A stretch of 32,027 nucleotides of DNA from Terriglobia bacterium. GTDB taxonomy: Bacteria; Acidobacteriota; Terriglobia; Bryobacterales; Bryobacteraceae. Positions 7,478 through 21,128 of this stretch are shown one piece after another. The notes below the pieces were generated by a model. That model saw nothing but the letters and a program-made list of their open reading frames with translations, was not told the origin of the DNA and did no database searches. Made by a program: the position numbers and the translations under genes. The stretch is from NCBI GenBank assembly GCA_020073615.1, contig JAIQEX010000079.1, forward strand, positions 1-32,027, in the 5' to 3' direction. The stretch's first letter is position 1. Every line of letters starts with the position of its first letter.

Positions 7478-8341
7478 CTGCGACTGGGCATCCATACATC
7501 TATAGCCGGGAGCCTCGAGAAGGCCGCGCTGCAGGCCGCGGCGCTGGGCGCCAACACGTTCCAGATCTTTTCGGCGAGCCCGCGCATGTGGCGGGCCACG
7601 CATCCGGCGCGCGACCGGGTGCGGCTTCTGCGCGCGGCGCGCGAACGGTTCGACCTCCACCCGCTGGCGATCCACGTGAACTACCTGGTGAATCTGGCGT
7701 CGCGCGATCCCACGATCCGGGGGAAGTCGATCGCCGCCTTCCGCGGCGAACTGGAGCGGGCCGCGGCGATCGGCGCGGAGTACCTGGTGGTCCATCCCGG
7801 CAACTACAAAGGGCGCTCGGTGGAGGAGGGCATGGCCGCATTTGCGCAGGCGCTGGGCGACTCGGTGAAAGGTGTCCGTGCGCGCGGGGTCACGGTGTTA
7901 TTGGAAAGCACCGCCGGCTGCGGCGCCAGCATCGGCAGCCGCTTCGAGGAACTGCACTCGCTCCGCGAGCTAGCGCGCGGCCACACGGATCTCCCCGTGG
8001 GCTACTGCCTGGACACCTGTCACCTGCTGGCGGCGGGATTCGACATCGCGACGGCAGCGGGCCTGCGCGCCACACTCGGCCGGGTGGAAGAAGTGCTCGG
8101 CCTGGCCAACGTGCACGTGATTCACGCCAACGATTCCAAAGCGCCGCTCGGCTCGCGAGTCGACCGCCATGCGGGAATCGGGGAAGGGCACATCGGCAAG
8201 GCCGCTTTCCGGCGCATGCTGCGGCATCCCAAGCTGCGCAGCAAGCCGTTCATCCTGGAGACGCCGGTGAAGCATCCCGGCGACGACCGGCGCAACCTGG
8301 ATACACTGAAAGCGCTGGCGAGGCGCGCGGGGCGGCCATGA
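7478..8341 (+). CDS. nfo: Endonuclease IV (AP endonuclease), atypical start codon
   Basis: Endonuclease IV cleaves DNA 5' of abasic sites in base excision repair using three zinc ions. The metal-ligand blocks of the family are all visible: HVNYL, VVHPG, VLLES, CLDTCH, HANDSK followed by DRHAGIGEGHIG, and ILETP near the end. The N-terminal RLGIHTSIAGSLEKAAL is canonical and shows that coding begins well before the first in-frame ATG (7586). No ATG, GTG or TTG exists between the in-frame stop TAG (7466-7468) and that block; the only candidates are CTG 7478, CTG 7484 or ATT 7472. I use CTG 7478, giving 287 residues, about the normal length. An ATG CGG sits directly before the TAG. The stop overlaps the next gene by ATGA. 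Confidence 0.9.
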   Translation: MRLGIHTSIAGSLEKAALQAAALGANTFQIFSASPRMWRATHPARDRVRLLRAARERFDLHPLAIHVNYLVNLASRDPTIRGKSIAAFRGELERAAAIGAEYLVVHPGNYKGRSVEEGMAAFAQALGDSVKGVRARGVTVLLESTAGCGASIGSRFEELHSLRELARGHTDLPVGYCLDTCHLLAAGFDIATAAGLRATLGRVEEVLGLANVHVIHANDSKAPLGSRVDRHAGIGEGHIGKAAFRRMLRHPKLRSKPFILETPVKHPGDDRRNLDTLKALARRAGRP

Positions 8342-8748
8342 AAAAAGCCTTCTACTGGCTCGACGTCGTTGGTTTTCTGGTGCTGGCCGCGCTGCTGGCG
8401 GTCTACGGGCGCCGCGGCTTCCGCTTCGCGGCCGGCATGGGGATCGCCGCGGCGGCCTTGGCATGCTGGGTGACGGCGCGCCGGCAACTGGGCGCCTCGT
8501 TCAGCGTCACGCCGCAGGCCAGGCGCCTGGTTACCAGCGGGCTGTACTCCAAATTCCGCAATCCGATTTATCTGTTCGGCCAGTTGGCATTCCTGGGGCT
8601 GGCGATTGCGTGGGGACACTGGGGCGGCTTTGTCTACCTGGCGCTGCTGACTCCGGTGCAGATTCTGCGGATCCGCAAGGAGCGGGCGGTGCTGGAGCAG
8701 GCGTTTGGCGAAGAGTACCGGGCTTACAAGGACGGCACCTGGTTCTGA
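8338..8748 (+). CDS. Isoprenylcysteine carboxyl methyltransferase-like membrane protein
   Basis: This 136-residue integral membrane protein has about four hydrophobic segments. The C-terminal core carries the hallmarks of the ICMT/phospholipid methyltransferase superfamily: GLYSKFRNPIYLFGQL, then RIRKERAVLEQAFGEEYRAYK, which in this family hold the SAM-binding and catalytic residues. The methyl acceptor in bacteria is generally unknown. The start codon overlaps the nfo stop by four bases, so the two are co-translated, although no functional link to DNA repair is evident. The frame extends upstream inside nfo, but that part is an overlap artefact. The 3' end runs slightly into the broken padR gene on the other strand. 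Confidence 0.82.
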   Translation: MKKAFYWLDVVGFLVLAALLAVYGRRGFRFAAGMGIAAAALACWVTARRQLGASFSVTPQARRLVTSGLYSKFRNPIYLFGQLAFLGLAIAWGHWGGFVYLALLTPVQILRIRKERAVLEQAFGEEYRAYKDGTWF

Positions 8749-9081
8749 GCGCGGGTAAGAACGAACCGTGATCCTTCGTACTGCAGCTCGCTGAAACCAG
8801 AGAGCCGGCGCCGCCTACAGCTCTCGCGTTGCGCGCGAAGCACCTTCCGCCCCTCCGGCGTCAGTTTGTAATAGCGCCGCCGGCGCTCGCCGGCTCTCTC
8901 CACCCAACGCCCGTCATCCAACCGCGCTTCTCCAGCCGGTACAGCGGCGGATATAGGGAGGTGACGTGGAAATGCAGGGCCCCGCCCGAGCGGAGCTGAA
9001 TCAGCTTCGAGATGTTATACCCGTGGCGCGGCTGACCCTCCAATAGGGAGAGGACGAGAAGCTCCGCGCTTCCCTTTTTCC
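8724..9081 (-). pseudogene. PadR-family regulator, frameshifted
   Basis: Two minus-strand frames together give one PadR protein. The first part reads WKKGSAELLVLSLLEGQPRH and on through SGGALHFHVTSLYPPLYRLEKRGW (about 9080 to 8918). The second reads DDGRWVERAGERRRRYYKLT and on (about 8920 to 8724). The break falls at about 8914-8919, where one lost base in the codons for W-I-D-G-R-W would restore the frame. No ATG, GTG or TTG was found in frame just before WKKGSAE, so the start may also be damaged. PadR proteins are small winged-helix repressors. The gene ends overlapping the convergent methyltransferase by 25 bases. A sequencing error is the alternative explanation. Confidence 0.75.
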
Positions 9082-9224
9082 ATTCCTGATCGACGGCGAA
9101 ATGTGGTTTTACCCGTGTCAGACCGGCCGGCGACCATGCGCATTACCGCCCAATGCTCCATGCACCGCGATGGTGTATGGTGGTGCGCTAAAATGGATTC
9201 GATCGGATGACGAAGAGGCACCAC

Positions 9225-9422
9225 ATGGGGAGCAAGAAGGCGAAGGCGGCCGGAATGCCTCGCGCGTCGGTAAGCTTCCCGCCCGAGCTCTATAGAACGC
9301 TCGAGGAACTGGCCAAAAAGAAAAAGGTTTCCATCGCCTGGGTCGTTCGCGAAGCTGCGGAGCAATATGTCTCGGCGGAATGGCCCCTATTAGGTAACAG
9401 CCTCTCGCGAGAGGAAAAGTAG
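9225..9422 (+). CDS. Ribbon-helix-helix (CopG/Arc-like) DNA-binding protein
   Basis: This 65-residue basic protein contains a short strand and two helices (RASVSFPPELYRTLEELAKK, then VSIAWVVREAAEQYV), the ribbon-helix-helix pattern. Two ATGs are available; the one at 9225 has AAGAGG at 9213-9218 with six bases spacing, so it is preferred over 9207. A TAAAAT hexamer at 9188-9193 could be the -10 box, with the inverted halves GCACC and GGTGC around it as a possible operator. The stop codon touches the start of the next gene, so it probably autoregulates a two-gene operon, either as an antitoxin-like or a specific regulator. The partner is truncated by the insertion element. Confidence 0.72.
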   Translation: MGSKKAKAAGMPRASVSFPPELYRTLEELAKKKKVSIAWVVREAAEQYVSAEWPLLGNSLSREEK

Positions 9423-9639
9423 ATGCCCACTGTCAGGAAACCTCCGCAGAGCGGAGCCGAAACAGGACCCTCGGCGGTAAGCGGACTCAGATCCGCGATC
9501 AAGCTCGCGCAGCGCACGGAGGCGCCCGCCGCCGTCTCACCCGCAGGTAAGCCCGCCATTTTTGAGCACGGATCTGTTTGGGTCCGTGCCGACTTTCACA
9601 TGCACACGCTGGCGGACAAGGAGTTCGCCTATACCGGAG
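9423..9639 (+). pseudogene. PHP-domain protein, N-terminal fragment cut by insertion element
   Basis: The gene starts immediately after the ribbon-helix-helix stop. The first 50 residues are low-complexity and probably disordered. Then GSVWVRADFHMHTLADKEFAYTGD begins a metal-dependent phosphoesterase fold: the HMH pair is the first metal-binding motif of PHP domains, as in PHP-ATPase and TrlF-like proteins. After about 72 residues the frame runs into the left end of the IS element and stops at 9671, so only the first strand of the catalytic domain remains. No continuation was found on the other side of the element. The protein cannot be functional; its former role, perhaps in a nucleic-acid or defence system, is inference. 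Confidence 0.65.
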
Positions 9640-9659
9640 ATCACTATTGTCCAAAACAG
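9640..9659 (+). repeat. IS left terminal inverted repeat
   Basis: Pairs with 11231-11250 in inverted orientation with three mismatches. It lies directly where the PHP reading frame loses its family resemblance. Confidence 0.7.
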
Positions 9660-9837
9660 CAGTTACTCTGAGCGGCTGTACGCATCAGTGATGAGTTAAA
9701 GTGCCGCGATGATCGTGTCGTACACCGCCAACCGCGTCTGTTGCCGGATTGCGGTGGGGCGCGCCCTCCTGTCAACGTAGTGAGTGAACCAGACGCTCAT
9801 CTCGGTTCCATCACTCGCCTCAAGGAGGGCATTGTTT

Positions 9838-11013
9838 ATGCTACAGGCTGCCAGCCTGTTCAATCAACTTCTGCAGCATTTTCCCAGAACGGAGTTCGCC
9901 TCGCTGGTCAAGAAGCACCTGGCCGAACGCGCCGCCAAGGGTTTTGCCTGCTGGACTCAGTTCGTGGCCATGACGTTCTGCCAGTTGGCCCACGCGGATT
10001 CGTTGCGCGAGATCTGCAACGGGTTGGCCTGCAGTGAAGGCAAACTGGTGCATCTCGGCATTACCAACGCGCCCAACAAATCCACCCTGTCCTATGCCAA
10101 CGAGCACCGCCCGGCGGCGCTCTTCGAAGACCTGTTCTACACCTCGCTGAACCGCTTCCGCGAACAGCAGGGAATGGGTGCCCGCAAGGCCAAGTTCCGG
10201 TTCAAAAACAAACTTCTGTCGCTGGACTCCACCACCATCTCGCTGTGTCTGGACCTGTTCCCCTGGGCTAAGTTCCGCCGGGCCAAAGGGGGCGTGAAGG
10301 CGCATGTGCTCTTGGACCACGACGACTACCTGCCGTCCTACGTTCTGATCACCGAAGCCAAGAAGAGCGATGTTCGCATGGCGCAGTCGCTGGATCTCAA
10401 TGCCGGTTCCATCGTGGCCATGGACAGGGGCTATAACGACTACGCGCTATTCGGCAAGTGGACCGACGGCGAGGTGTTTTTCGTGACACGCTTGAAGGAC
10501 AACGCCGCCTATGAAGTGGTGGAATCCGCCATGGGGCCGTTGCCGCGCAACATCTTGGCCGATGAACTCATCCGCTTTACGGGCGCGCAGGCGGTCCAGG
10601 ACTGTCCCCATCTCATGCGGCGCGTGGTGGTTTGGGATCCAATCCACGAGCGGGAAATCGTCCTGTTGACCAATCTTCTGCACTTCGGGCCCACCACCAT
10701 CGCCGCCATCTACAAGGACCGGTGGGAAATTGAATTGTTTTTCAAAGCTCTCAAACAAAACTTGAAAGTGAAGAGTTTTGTCGGCACCAGCCGAAATGCA
10801 CTCCTGATCCAGATTTGGACCGCGCTGATCGCCATGCTGCTGTTGAAATGGCTGCACCATCTTTCCAAGGCGAAGTGGTCCTTCTCCAATCTGGCTTCCA
10901 TGCTGCGTTTGAACCTGTTCACCTACCGCGATCTCCGCCGCTGGTTGGAGAACCCTTTCGGCACGCCGCCGCTGGTCCCACTGGCCGAACAACTCAGCCT
11001 GGATCTGAGCTGA
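9838..11013 (+). CDS. IS4-family DDE transposase
   Basis: This 391-residue transposase has an N-terminal DNA-binding part followed by an RNase H-like catalytic domain interrupted by a beta-rich insertion, as in IS4. Catalytic acidic residues are seen in LSLDSTTI, in IVAMDRGYNDY, and in the Y-x2-R-x3-E-x6-K signature YKDRWEIELFFKALK, which is perfect here. The frame opens at 9784, but AAGGAGG at 9822-9828 sits nine bases before the ATG at 9838, which I take as the start. No frameshift or stop is present, so the enzyme may be active. Confidence 0.93.
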   Translation: MLQAASLFNQLLQHFPRTEFASLVKKHLAERAAKGFACWTQFVAMTFCQLAHADSLREICNGLACSEGKLVHLGITNAPNKSTLSYANEHRPAALFEDLFYTSLNRFREQQGMGARKAKFRFKNKLLSLDSTTISLCLDLFPWAKFRRAKGGVKAHVLLDHDDYLPSYVLITEAKKSDVRMAQSLDLNAGSIVAMDRGYNDYALFGKWTDGEVFFVTRLKDNAAYEVVESAMGPLPRNILADELIRFTGAQAVQDCPHLMRRVVVWDPIHEREIVLLTNLLHFGPTTIAAIYKDRWEIELFFKALKQNLKVKSFVGTSRNALLIQIWTALIAMLLLKWLHHLSKAKWSFSNLASMLRLNLFTYRDLRRWLENPFGTPPLVPLAEQLSLDLS

Positions 11014-11230
11014 TTAGGACAGGCTATTGACGATATTTGCGGACAAGCGTGGGGCACTTGGATTCACCGCTCGCCCGCCACACACTGATTGCGGTATTAA
11101 CCCAGTCCTACCTCGGATGGCATGGCTTTTGGACAGGAGACGCTAACTCACAGCGGCAGACCTCAACCTCAGAATTCCAGTTTCGGGCACGCAAAGCTCC
11201 CGTTTGCAACACGGGCCGCTAGGTTCTTGC

Positions 11231-11250
11231 CTGTTTAGGACAGCAGTGAT
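11231..11250 (-). repeat. IS right terminal inverted repeat
   Basis: Inverted partner of 9640-9659 with 17 of 20 bases matching. Coding sequence of the neighbouring gene fragment resumes immediately after it. Confidence 0.7.
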
Positions 11251-11680
11251 TTACACTGACGGCGTCATTGCGGACACCCGCTCATCTACCAGGGACTCCG
11301 AATCGTTCCTTGAGGACCTGTTCGAGTTTCTGGCAAGCGGTGAGTTTGGCATTGAGTACGGCCCCAGTCTGATCCGCCGAAGGGCGTTCGTCAGCGAAAT
11401 CCTCGTTCACACTGAGAAATCACTGCGTGGCGTCAATCCTAATGTGGCCAAATTCGCGAGCCGTTTGAATGAAATCAACGGAGGAAGGCACCCTCCGTTT
11501 GACGTTTCTGGCATCACGTTTCGAACGGATCAGACGGTACAGTTTCCGCCAGCTCCATTCCAATTTGAGCGCAGAGTCGGCGTTCCATTCTCGGAGAATC
11601 GCTACTATTCACAGGCTCCATTCCACACGGATGAGCACAGAGCCCTCCTCCAGGAATTCGAAGACCTTTTCCTTGGATAA
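11251..11680 (+). pseudogene. Hypothetical protein, C-terminal fragment bordering the IS
   Basis: Beyond the right end of the IS a reading frame of about 142 residues runs to a TAA at 11680 (YTDGVIADTRSSTRDSESFL and on, ending EHRALLQEFEDLFLG). It has the mixed charged and hydrophobic pattern of a globular domain and no internal start with a convincing ribosome site; the apparent start at 11204 lies inside the IS. It is probably the 3' part of a longer gene whose beginning was lost. I do not recognise the family. It is not an obvious continuation of the PHP gene left of the IS, so intervening DNA may be missing. Confidence 0.55.
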
Positions 11681-11776
11681 ATGGCGTAAACGGTTTTTCT
11701 CATCTCCATGTTAATGCCCGGTACCGGCCAAGAAGCAGGCATCACCATTTTGTTAGACTAGGACTGATCCAACCCT

Positions 11777-11784
11777 GGGAGGAA
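11777..11784 (+). promoter_or_regulatory. Ribosome binding site deciding the TTG start of carA
   Basis: GGGAGGAA lies nine bases before TTG 11794. No ATG or GTG fits between it and the conserved CarA N-terminus, so TTG is the likely start. Confidence 0.7.
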
Positions 11785-11793
11785 CAGCCTAAC

Positions 11794-12918
11794 TTGAATT
11801 CTGCAATTCTCGCCCTGGAAGACGGCACGGTCTTCGAGGGCAGGAGTTTTGGTGCGCCCGCCGAGCGCTCCGGAGAGGTGGTCTTCAATACCGCGCTCAC
11901 CGGCTATCAGGAAGTCTTCACGGACCCTTCGTATTCCGGCCAGATCGTCATTCTGACCAACCCGCAGATCGGAAATTACGGCACCAACGCCGCAGACAAC
12001 GAGGCCGCCCATCCTTATATCGAGGGCCTGGTGGTGCGCGAATTCTCGGCCATGGCCAGCAACTGGCGCTCCGATACCGAGGCGAATGCCTTTCTCACCC
12101 AGGCCGGCATTCCCGTAGTGGACGATCTCGATACCCGCGCGCTGGTGCGCCACCTGCGCACCCGCGGCGTGATGCGCGGTGTGCTTTCCGCCACCGAAAA
12201 AGACGCGGCGAAGCTGGTGGAGAAAGCGCGCGCCATCCCGTCTATGACCGGGCTAGATCTCGCCAGCCGCGTTTCCACCGCCGAGCGCTACGAATGGACC
12301 AGGCCCCTCGACCGCTGCTCGCCTTCCGAACTGCTGTCGCCCGCGCCCGAGGTGCGCTATCACGTGGTGGCCTACGATTTCGGCATCAAGCAGAACATAC
12401 TGCGGCGGCTGGTGCAAGTGGGCTGCCGCGTCACCGTGGTGCCGTCGTTGACCTCCGCCGAGGACGCGCTGGCGCTCCACCCCGACGGCATCTTCCTCTC
12501 CAACGGTCCCGGCGATCCCGAGCCGCTCCACACGCAGGTGGCGAACATCCGCAAGCTCATCGGCCGCAAGCCCATCTTCGGCATATGCCTGGGCCACCAG
12601 TTGCTGGGTCTCGCCTGCGGCGGCAAAACCTACAAGCTGAAATTCGGGCATCGCGGCGCCAACCACCCGGTGCGCAACGAAGTCACCGCGCGCGTCGAGA
12701 TCACTTCGCACAATCACGGCTTCGCGGTGGACCCCGACTCGCTCAACCTCAACGAGCTGGAGATTACCCACACCAATTTGAACGATGGCACGCTCGAGGG
12801 CTTCCGCCACCGCAGCCACGCCATGTTCTGCGTGCAATACCATCCGGAGGCGGCGCCCGGCCCGCACGATTCGCACTACCTGTTCGACGATTTCGTCAGG
12901 CTGATGGGCGGGAAATAA
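11794..12918 (+). CDS. carA: Carbamoyl-phosphate synthase small subunit
   Basis: CarA hydrolyses glutamine and passes ammonia to CarB for carbamoyl phosphate, the precursor of arginine and pyrimidines. The 374-residue protein has the N-terminal CPSase small-chain domain (LALEDGTVFEGRSFGA) and a C-terminal class I glutamine amidotransferase. The nucleophile is Cys265 in FGICLGHQLLG, and the His/Glu pair is in YHPEAAPGP. The HNHGF block that contacts the large subunit is present. Translation begins at a TTG with a good Shine-Dalgarno. carB follows after three bases, giving a two-gene operon. No PyrR site or attenuator was recognised in the 113 bases upstream. Confidence 0.97.
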   Translation: MNSAILALEDGTVFEGRSFGAPAERSGEVVFNTALTGYQEVFTDPSYSGQIVILTNPQIGNYGTNAADNEAAHPYIEGLVVREFSAMASNWRSDTEANAFLTQAGIPVVDDLDTRALVRHLRTRGVMRGVLSATEKDAAKLVEKARAIPSMTGLDLASRVSTAERYEWTRPLDRCSPSELLSPAPEVRYHVVAYDFGIKQNILRRLVQVGCRVTVVPSLTSAEDALALHPDGIFLSNGPGDPEPLHTQVANIRKLIGRKPIFGICLGHQLLGLACGGKTYKLKFGHRGANHPVRNEVTARVEITSHNHGFAVDPDSLNLNELEITHTNLNDGTLEGFRHRSHAMFCVQYHPEAAPGPHDSHYLFDDFVRLMGGK

Positions 12919-12921
12919 GCG

Positions 12922-16146
<3,225 letters not shown>

Positions 16147-16234
16147 GAATTCGTGCTGTCATTATCGGTGAAGCAAGCAGCCGGTTGACCTGTCCCGCCC
16201 GCGGGTTCGTGTGGAATGCCGGGGTCCCAGCGCG

Positions 16235-17440
16235 TCATCGTAGAACCATGTCGGCGGCTAAAACATCCTCGCCCGCGATCGGTTTGAACCCAGACAAGGG
16301 CTTTTCCTCCGCCACTTGTTCCGAACTCAAGACGCGCCTTCCATCGATGGCCACCTGAATCACCTGACCTCCAGAAAAAGATACCTCGGTTCCTCGATCT
16401 TTGACCGAACCGATCTGCAACCTCCTCGCTCCTGGCTCCATTCTAATCCTGGCATAACACATGGGCCCGATCAAAACGACCGGCCGCCCGTCGAGATAAA
16501 CGGCCACCTTGCCACCGCGCCGTTCCTGGTTATAGACGATCAGTAGACTCGTGCGGCTCCTTCTCAGACCCTCCAGCCTTTGTCGTGCTGCGTTACCCAA
16601 TTCCACCTCCGGAAAGCGCTTGAGACAGAGCTGGAGCATTCGCTCATCGGCGTCTTCCGGAACAACCTGCCAGAACAACGGATCGGCCCGGCGAGCGGCC
16701 GCCTTCTCTACCGCTTCGAGCAATGCCTGCGAAGCACCCAGTCCCCGAAAATGCTCCAATTCGCTCGCCGAAGGCCGAAACGAGACACCGGCCCTCCCAA
16801 CACCGGTCACCAGCAGTTCCTGCGGCACCTCGAGCGACAGAAGTTCTTCGATGTCACTCCTCGCAAAAGACGCCCGCTGCCGGTGCTCCGTCAAAGGCTT
16901 CATTGGAACCCTTCCGTCCTGTGCCATCCGTTCCAGGTCTGCATACGGCCTTCCAAAGAGAGCGCGCGCCAGCAGCTCACGATATCCAAGGCTCGCCACT
17001 TCGGGTGCGGCCAGCGGCAAGAAACGGATCGTGAAGCCGAAAAGCCGGCTCCCACCGGACTTTTCGCGCAGAGCAAGACCGATGCGCAGAAAATCGCTGT
17101 CCAGACCGTCATCGTCGATGCCCAAGAACCTCGGACTCGCAACGTGAAGGATCTTTCCGTGATCCAGCACCTGCGCCGCGTATTCCCGATCCGCTGCGTC
17201 GAAAAACGCGGGCCACCCGGTGACCGTCCCTTGCGGTGCGGCAGCCGTGACCGCTCCGCTGGATGCCAGGAAAACAAATTGAAAGGAGATCTTCGGATCG
17301 TTGACCCAGAGAACCTCGGCTTCGTATTGAGACTTGGTTTGGGTTGGGGAATCAGGCGCCACGGCCAGCGACACAAGTACGGCGAAACCCAGCAATCGCA
17401 CATGGTGAAGAACTACGGGAATTCCGCTCGCCCGCTTCAT
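16235..17440 (-). CDS. Hypothetical exported protein with C-terminal beta domain
   Basis: This is a 401-residue protein of unknown function. The start is firm: AAAGGAGG stands six bases before the ATG. A hydrophobic N-terminal stretch (about residues 8-28) looks like a signal peptide or anchor. The C-terminal part (about residues 300-370: GKVAVYLDGRPVVLIGPMCY and on to GGQVIQVAIDG) resembles the PEGA/DUF2846 type of small beta domain often found on cell-surface proteins. The middle is mixed alpha/beta without recognised motifs. It lies 47 bases downstream of another exported protein on the same strand, probably in one operon. Base usage looks less GC-biased than carAB. Confidence 0.75.
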   Translation of the reverse strand: MKRASGIPVVLHHVRLLGFAVLVSLAVAPDSPTQTKSQYEAEVLWVNDPKISFQFVFLASSGAVTAAAPQGTVTGWPAFFDAADREYAAQVLDHGKILHVASPRFLGIDDDGLDSDFLRIGLALREKSGGSRLFGFTIRFLPLAAPEVASLGYRELLARALFGRPYADLERMAQDGRVPMKPLTEHRQRASFARSDIEELLSLEVPQELLVTGVGRAGVSFRPSASELEHFRGLGASQALLEAVEKAAARRADPLFWQVVPEDADERMLQLCLKRFPEVELGNAARQRLEGLRRSRTSLLIVYNQERRGGKVAVYLDGRPVVLIGPMCYARIRMEPGARRLQIGSVKDRGTEVSFSGGQVIQVAIDGRRVLSSEQVAEEKPLSGFKPIAGEDVLAADMVLR

Positions 17441-17487
17441 GCCGCGCCTCCTTTACAACACTCTTTGAACGTCCGCCAGGCCGCTCG

Positions 17488-18411
17488 TCACCGTCCGCGA
17501 AGCAGCTCGATCACTCGCGAGATCTTCTCCCGCAATGCCTGCACCTGCCCGTTGTCAGGGTCCAGTTCGCTGGCACGCTCGCACTCCCGGGCCGCCTCGG
17601 AGAGTTGGCCGCTGCGAAACAGGTTCTCCGTGTTGCTCACATGCACGGCTACCCGTTTATCGATTTCTGCCCGGATCTCAGTTCTGAGCTGCGCCGCTTC
17701 GTGGTTCTCAGGCGCCTCCCTCAGAATGTCATCGCAAGCCCGCCGGGCGCCGGGTAAGTCCCCCGAGTTCGACAGCGTCTTGGCGGTCGCAAGCCGCGCG
17801 GCGATCTTCGTGGCGCGGATGGACTCGCTCGACGGCTGCATTTTCTTGAATTCTTCAGCAACCTGCGCAGCTCTCTTTTCGGAACACTTTCCCGCCATCG
17901 CACCCAGGCGGCCGGCCGTATCGTCCACGGCACCTACCGCCGTGGCCCGCAACTGCTTTCCAACCACCCTTCCCTTCACCGCAAAGAATCCCACCGTGCT
18001 GAGGCTGAAGTCGGCGAAGGGCGGTTCAACGAACTCGTAGACATGGCAATTGGAAACATCGGTGAACGCCATTTTGGCATCGGAGAAACGCCCCGTTGGC
18101 GATTCCAGGTTGAAGGAGCCGAGGTACACTCCGGCTGTTACTTGTTTTCCGGCGGTTTTCGCCGCGCTAGCCGGCGGGTTTTTGCCGGATTCCACAGTCG
18201 CGCCGGGCTGTTTCTGCTGCTTGCGTGCTGTCTGCTGAGGAAGAGCCAAACCGGTGGAAAGAACGATCAGGGTGATCGCCGGTATCAAGATCGTCCCGGC
18301 AGGTCCCAAACCAACCCGGCGGGCCGCCGGGCGTCCTAATCCAAGCCGCCCTCCTTCAGGACAATCGGATTCCATACTCGTGATACTAGCGCAACCAGCA
18401 TTGCTTCGCAC
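17488..18411 (-). CDS. Hypothetical membrane-anchored protein with TPR-like C-terminus
   Basis: This protein has up to 307 residues. The GTG at 18411 has a purine-rich stretch (GGCGAGAG) before it, and an ATG lies at 18375, so the start is uncertain. Residues about 38-56 form one hydrophobic helix (ILIPAITLIVLSTGLAL), followed by a low-complexity K/Q/P region. A globular middle follows (VYLGSFNLESPTGRF and on). The C-terminal 100 residues look like tetratricopeptide-type helices (NTENLFRSGQLSEAARECERASELDPDN). The family is unknown. It precedes the 401-residue exported protein by 47 bases, suggesting that the two act together at the envelope. Confidence 0.7.
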   Translation of the reverse strand: MRSNAGCASITSMESDCPEGGRLGLGRPAARRVGLGPAGTILIPAITLIVLSTGLALPQQTARKQQKQPGATVESGKNPPASAAKTAGKQVTAGVYLGSFNLESPTGRFSDAKMAFTDVSNCHVYEFVEPPFADFSLSTVGFFAVKGRVVGKQLRATAVGAVDDTAGRLGAMAGKCSEKRAAQVAEEFKKMQPSSESIRATKIAARLATAKTLSNSGDLPGARRACDDILREAPENHEAAQLRTEIRAEIDKRVAVHVSNTENLFRSGQLSEAARECERASELDPDNGQVQALREKISRVIELLRGR

Positions 18412-18474
18412 CTCTCGCCTTATCTCTTTGCTCGCCGGCCTCAGTTGGACCAGTACGCCAGTCGTCGAAACAGT

Positions 18475-18497
18475 CGCCCGGCGGAATTGCCCGGGCG
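18475..18497 (-). terminator. Possible terminator hairpin downstream of the pyrophosphatase
   Basis: A GC-rich stem CGCCCGG / CCGGGCG (7 bp, loop 9) lies about 80 bases after the hppA stop on the minus strand. It is followed only by a weak T-rich stretch (ACTGTTT), so it may be a weak or Rho-assisted terminator. Confidence 0.35.
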
Positions 18498-18575
18498 AAC
18501 TTATCCCCGCGGGCGGCGGTTCTGGCGAGAGGAGCCCTATGGCCGCCCCAGCGGAGTTATGGCCGTGGTCCCACC

Positions 18576-21065
<2,490 letters not shown>

Positions 21066-21098
21066 GGGAAAACCTCCTCAGGTGTGCACCGATCCCAC

Positions 21099-21128
21099 AG
21101 TATAAGAGATAGACGCATCGGAATTCAA
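21099..21128 (-). promoter_or_regulatory. Sigma-70-type promoter of the pyrophosphatase gene
   Basis: On the minus strand TTGAAT (21123-21128), an 18-base spacer and TATACT (21099-21104) lie 34 bases before the hppA ATG. The TATACT hexamer matches five of six consensus positions. The Shine-Dalgarno GGAGG follows close to the ATG. Confidence 0.6.

Larger units (their letters stand above)
9640..11250 (+). mobile_element. IS4-type insertion sequence, 1611 bp
   Basis: The element is bounded by imperfect terminal inverted repeats: the left end starts ATCACTATTGTCCAAAACAG (9640-9659), and the right end, read on the other strand, ATCACTGCTGTCCTAAACAG (11231-11250), with 17 of 20 bases identical. 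It carries one transposase. About 198 bases precede and 237 follow the gene, with nothing else recognisable in them. The flanks (left CTATACCGGAG, right TTACACTGACG) do not form a clear target duplication, so adjacent DNA was probably deleted after insertion or two copies recombined. Confidence 0.75.

Noticed and set aside
11037-11222. Short frame downstream of the transposase
   Set aside because: It lies in the non-coding right part of the IS element, with no ribosome site or recognisable pattern.
16147-16234. Terminator between convergent carB and the exported-protein gene
   Set aside because: Only a CCCGC/GCGGG pair with a two-base loop and no T-run was found, so no terminator can be supported.
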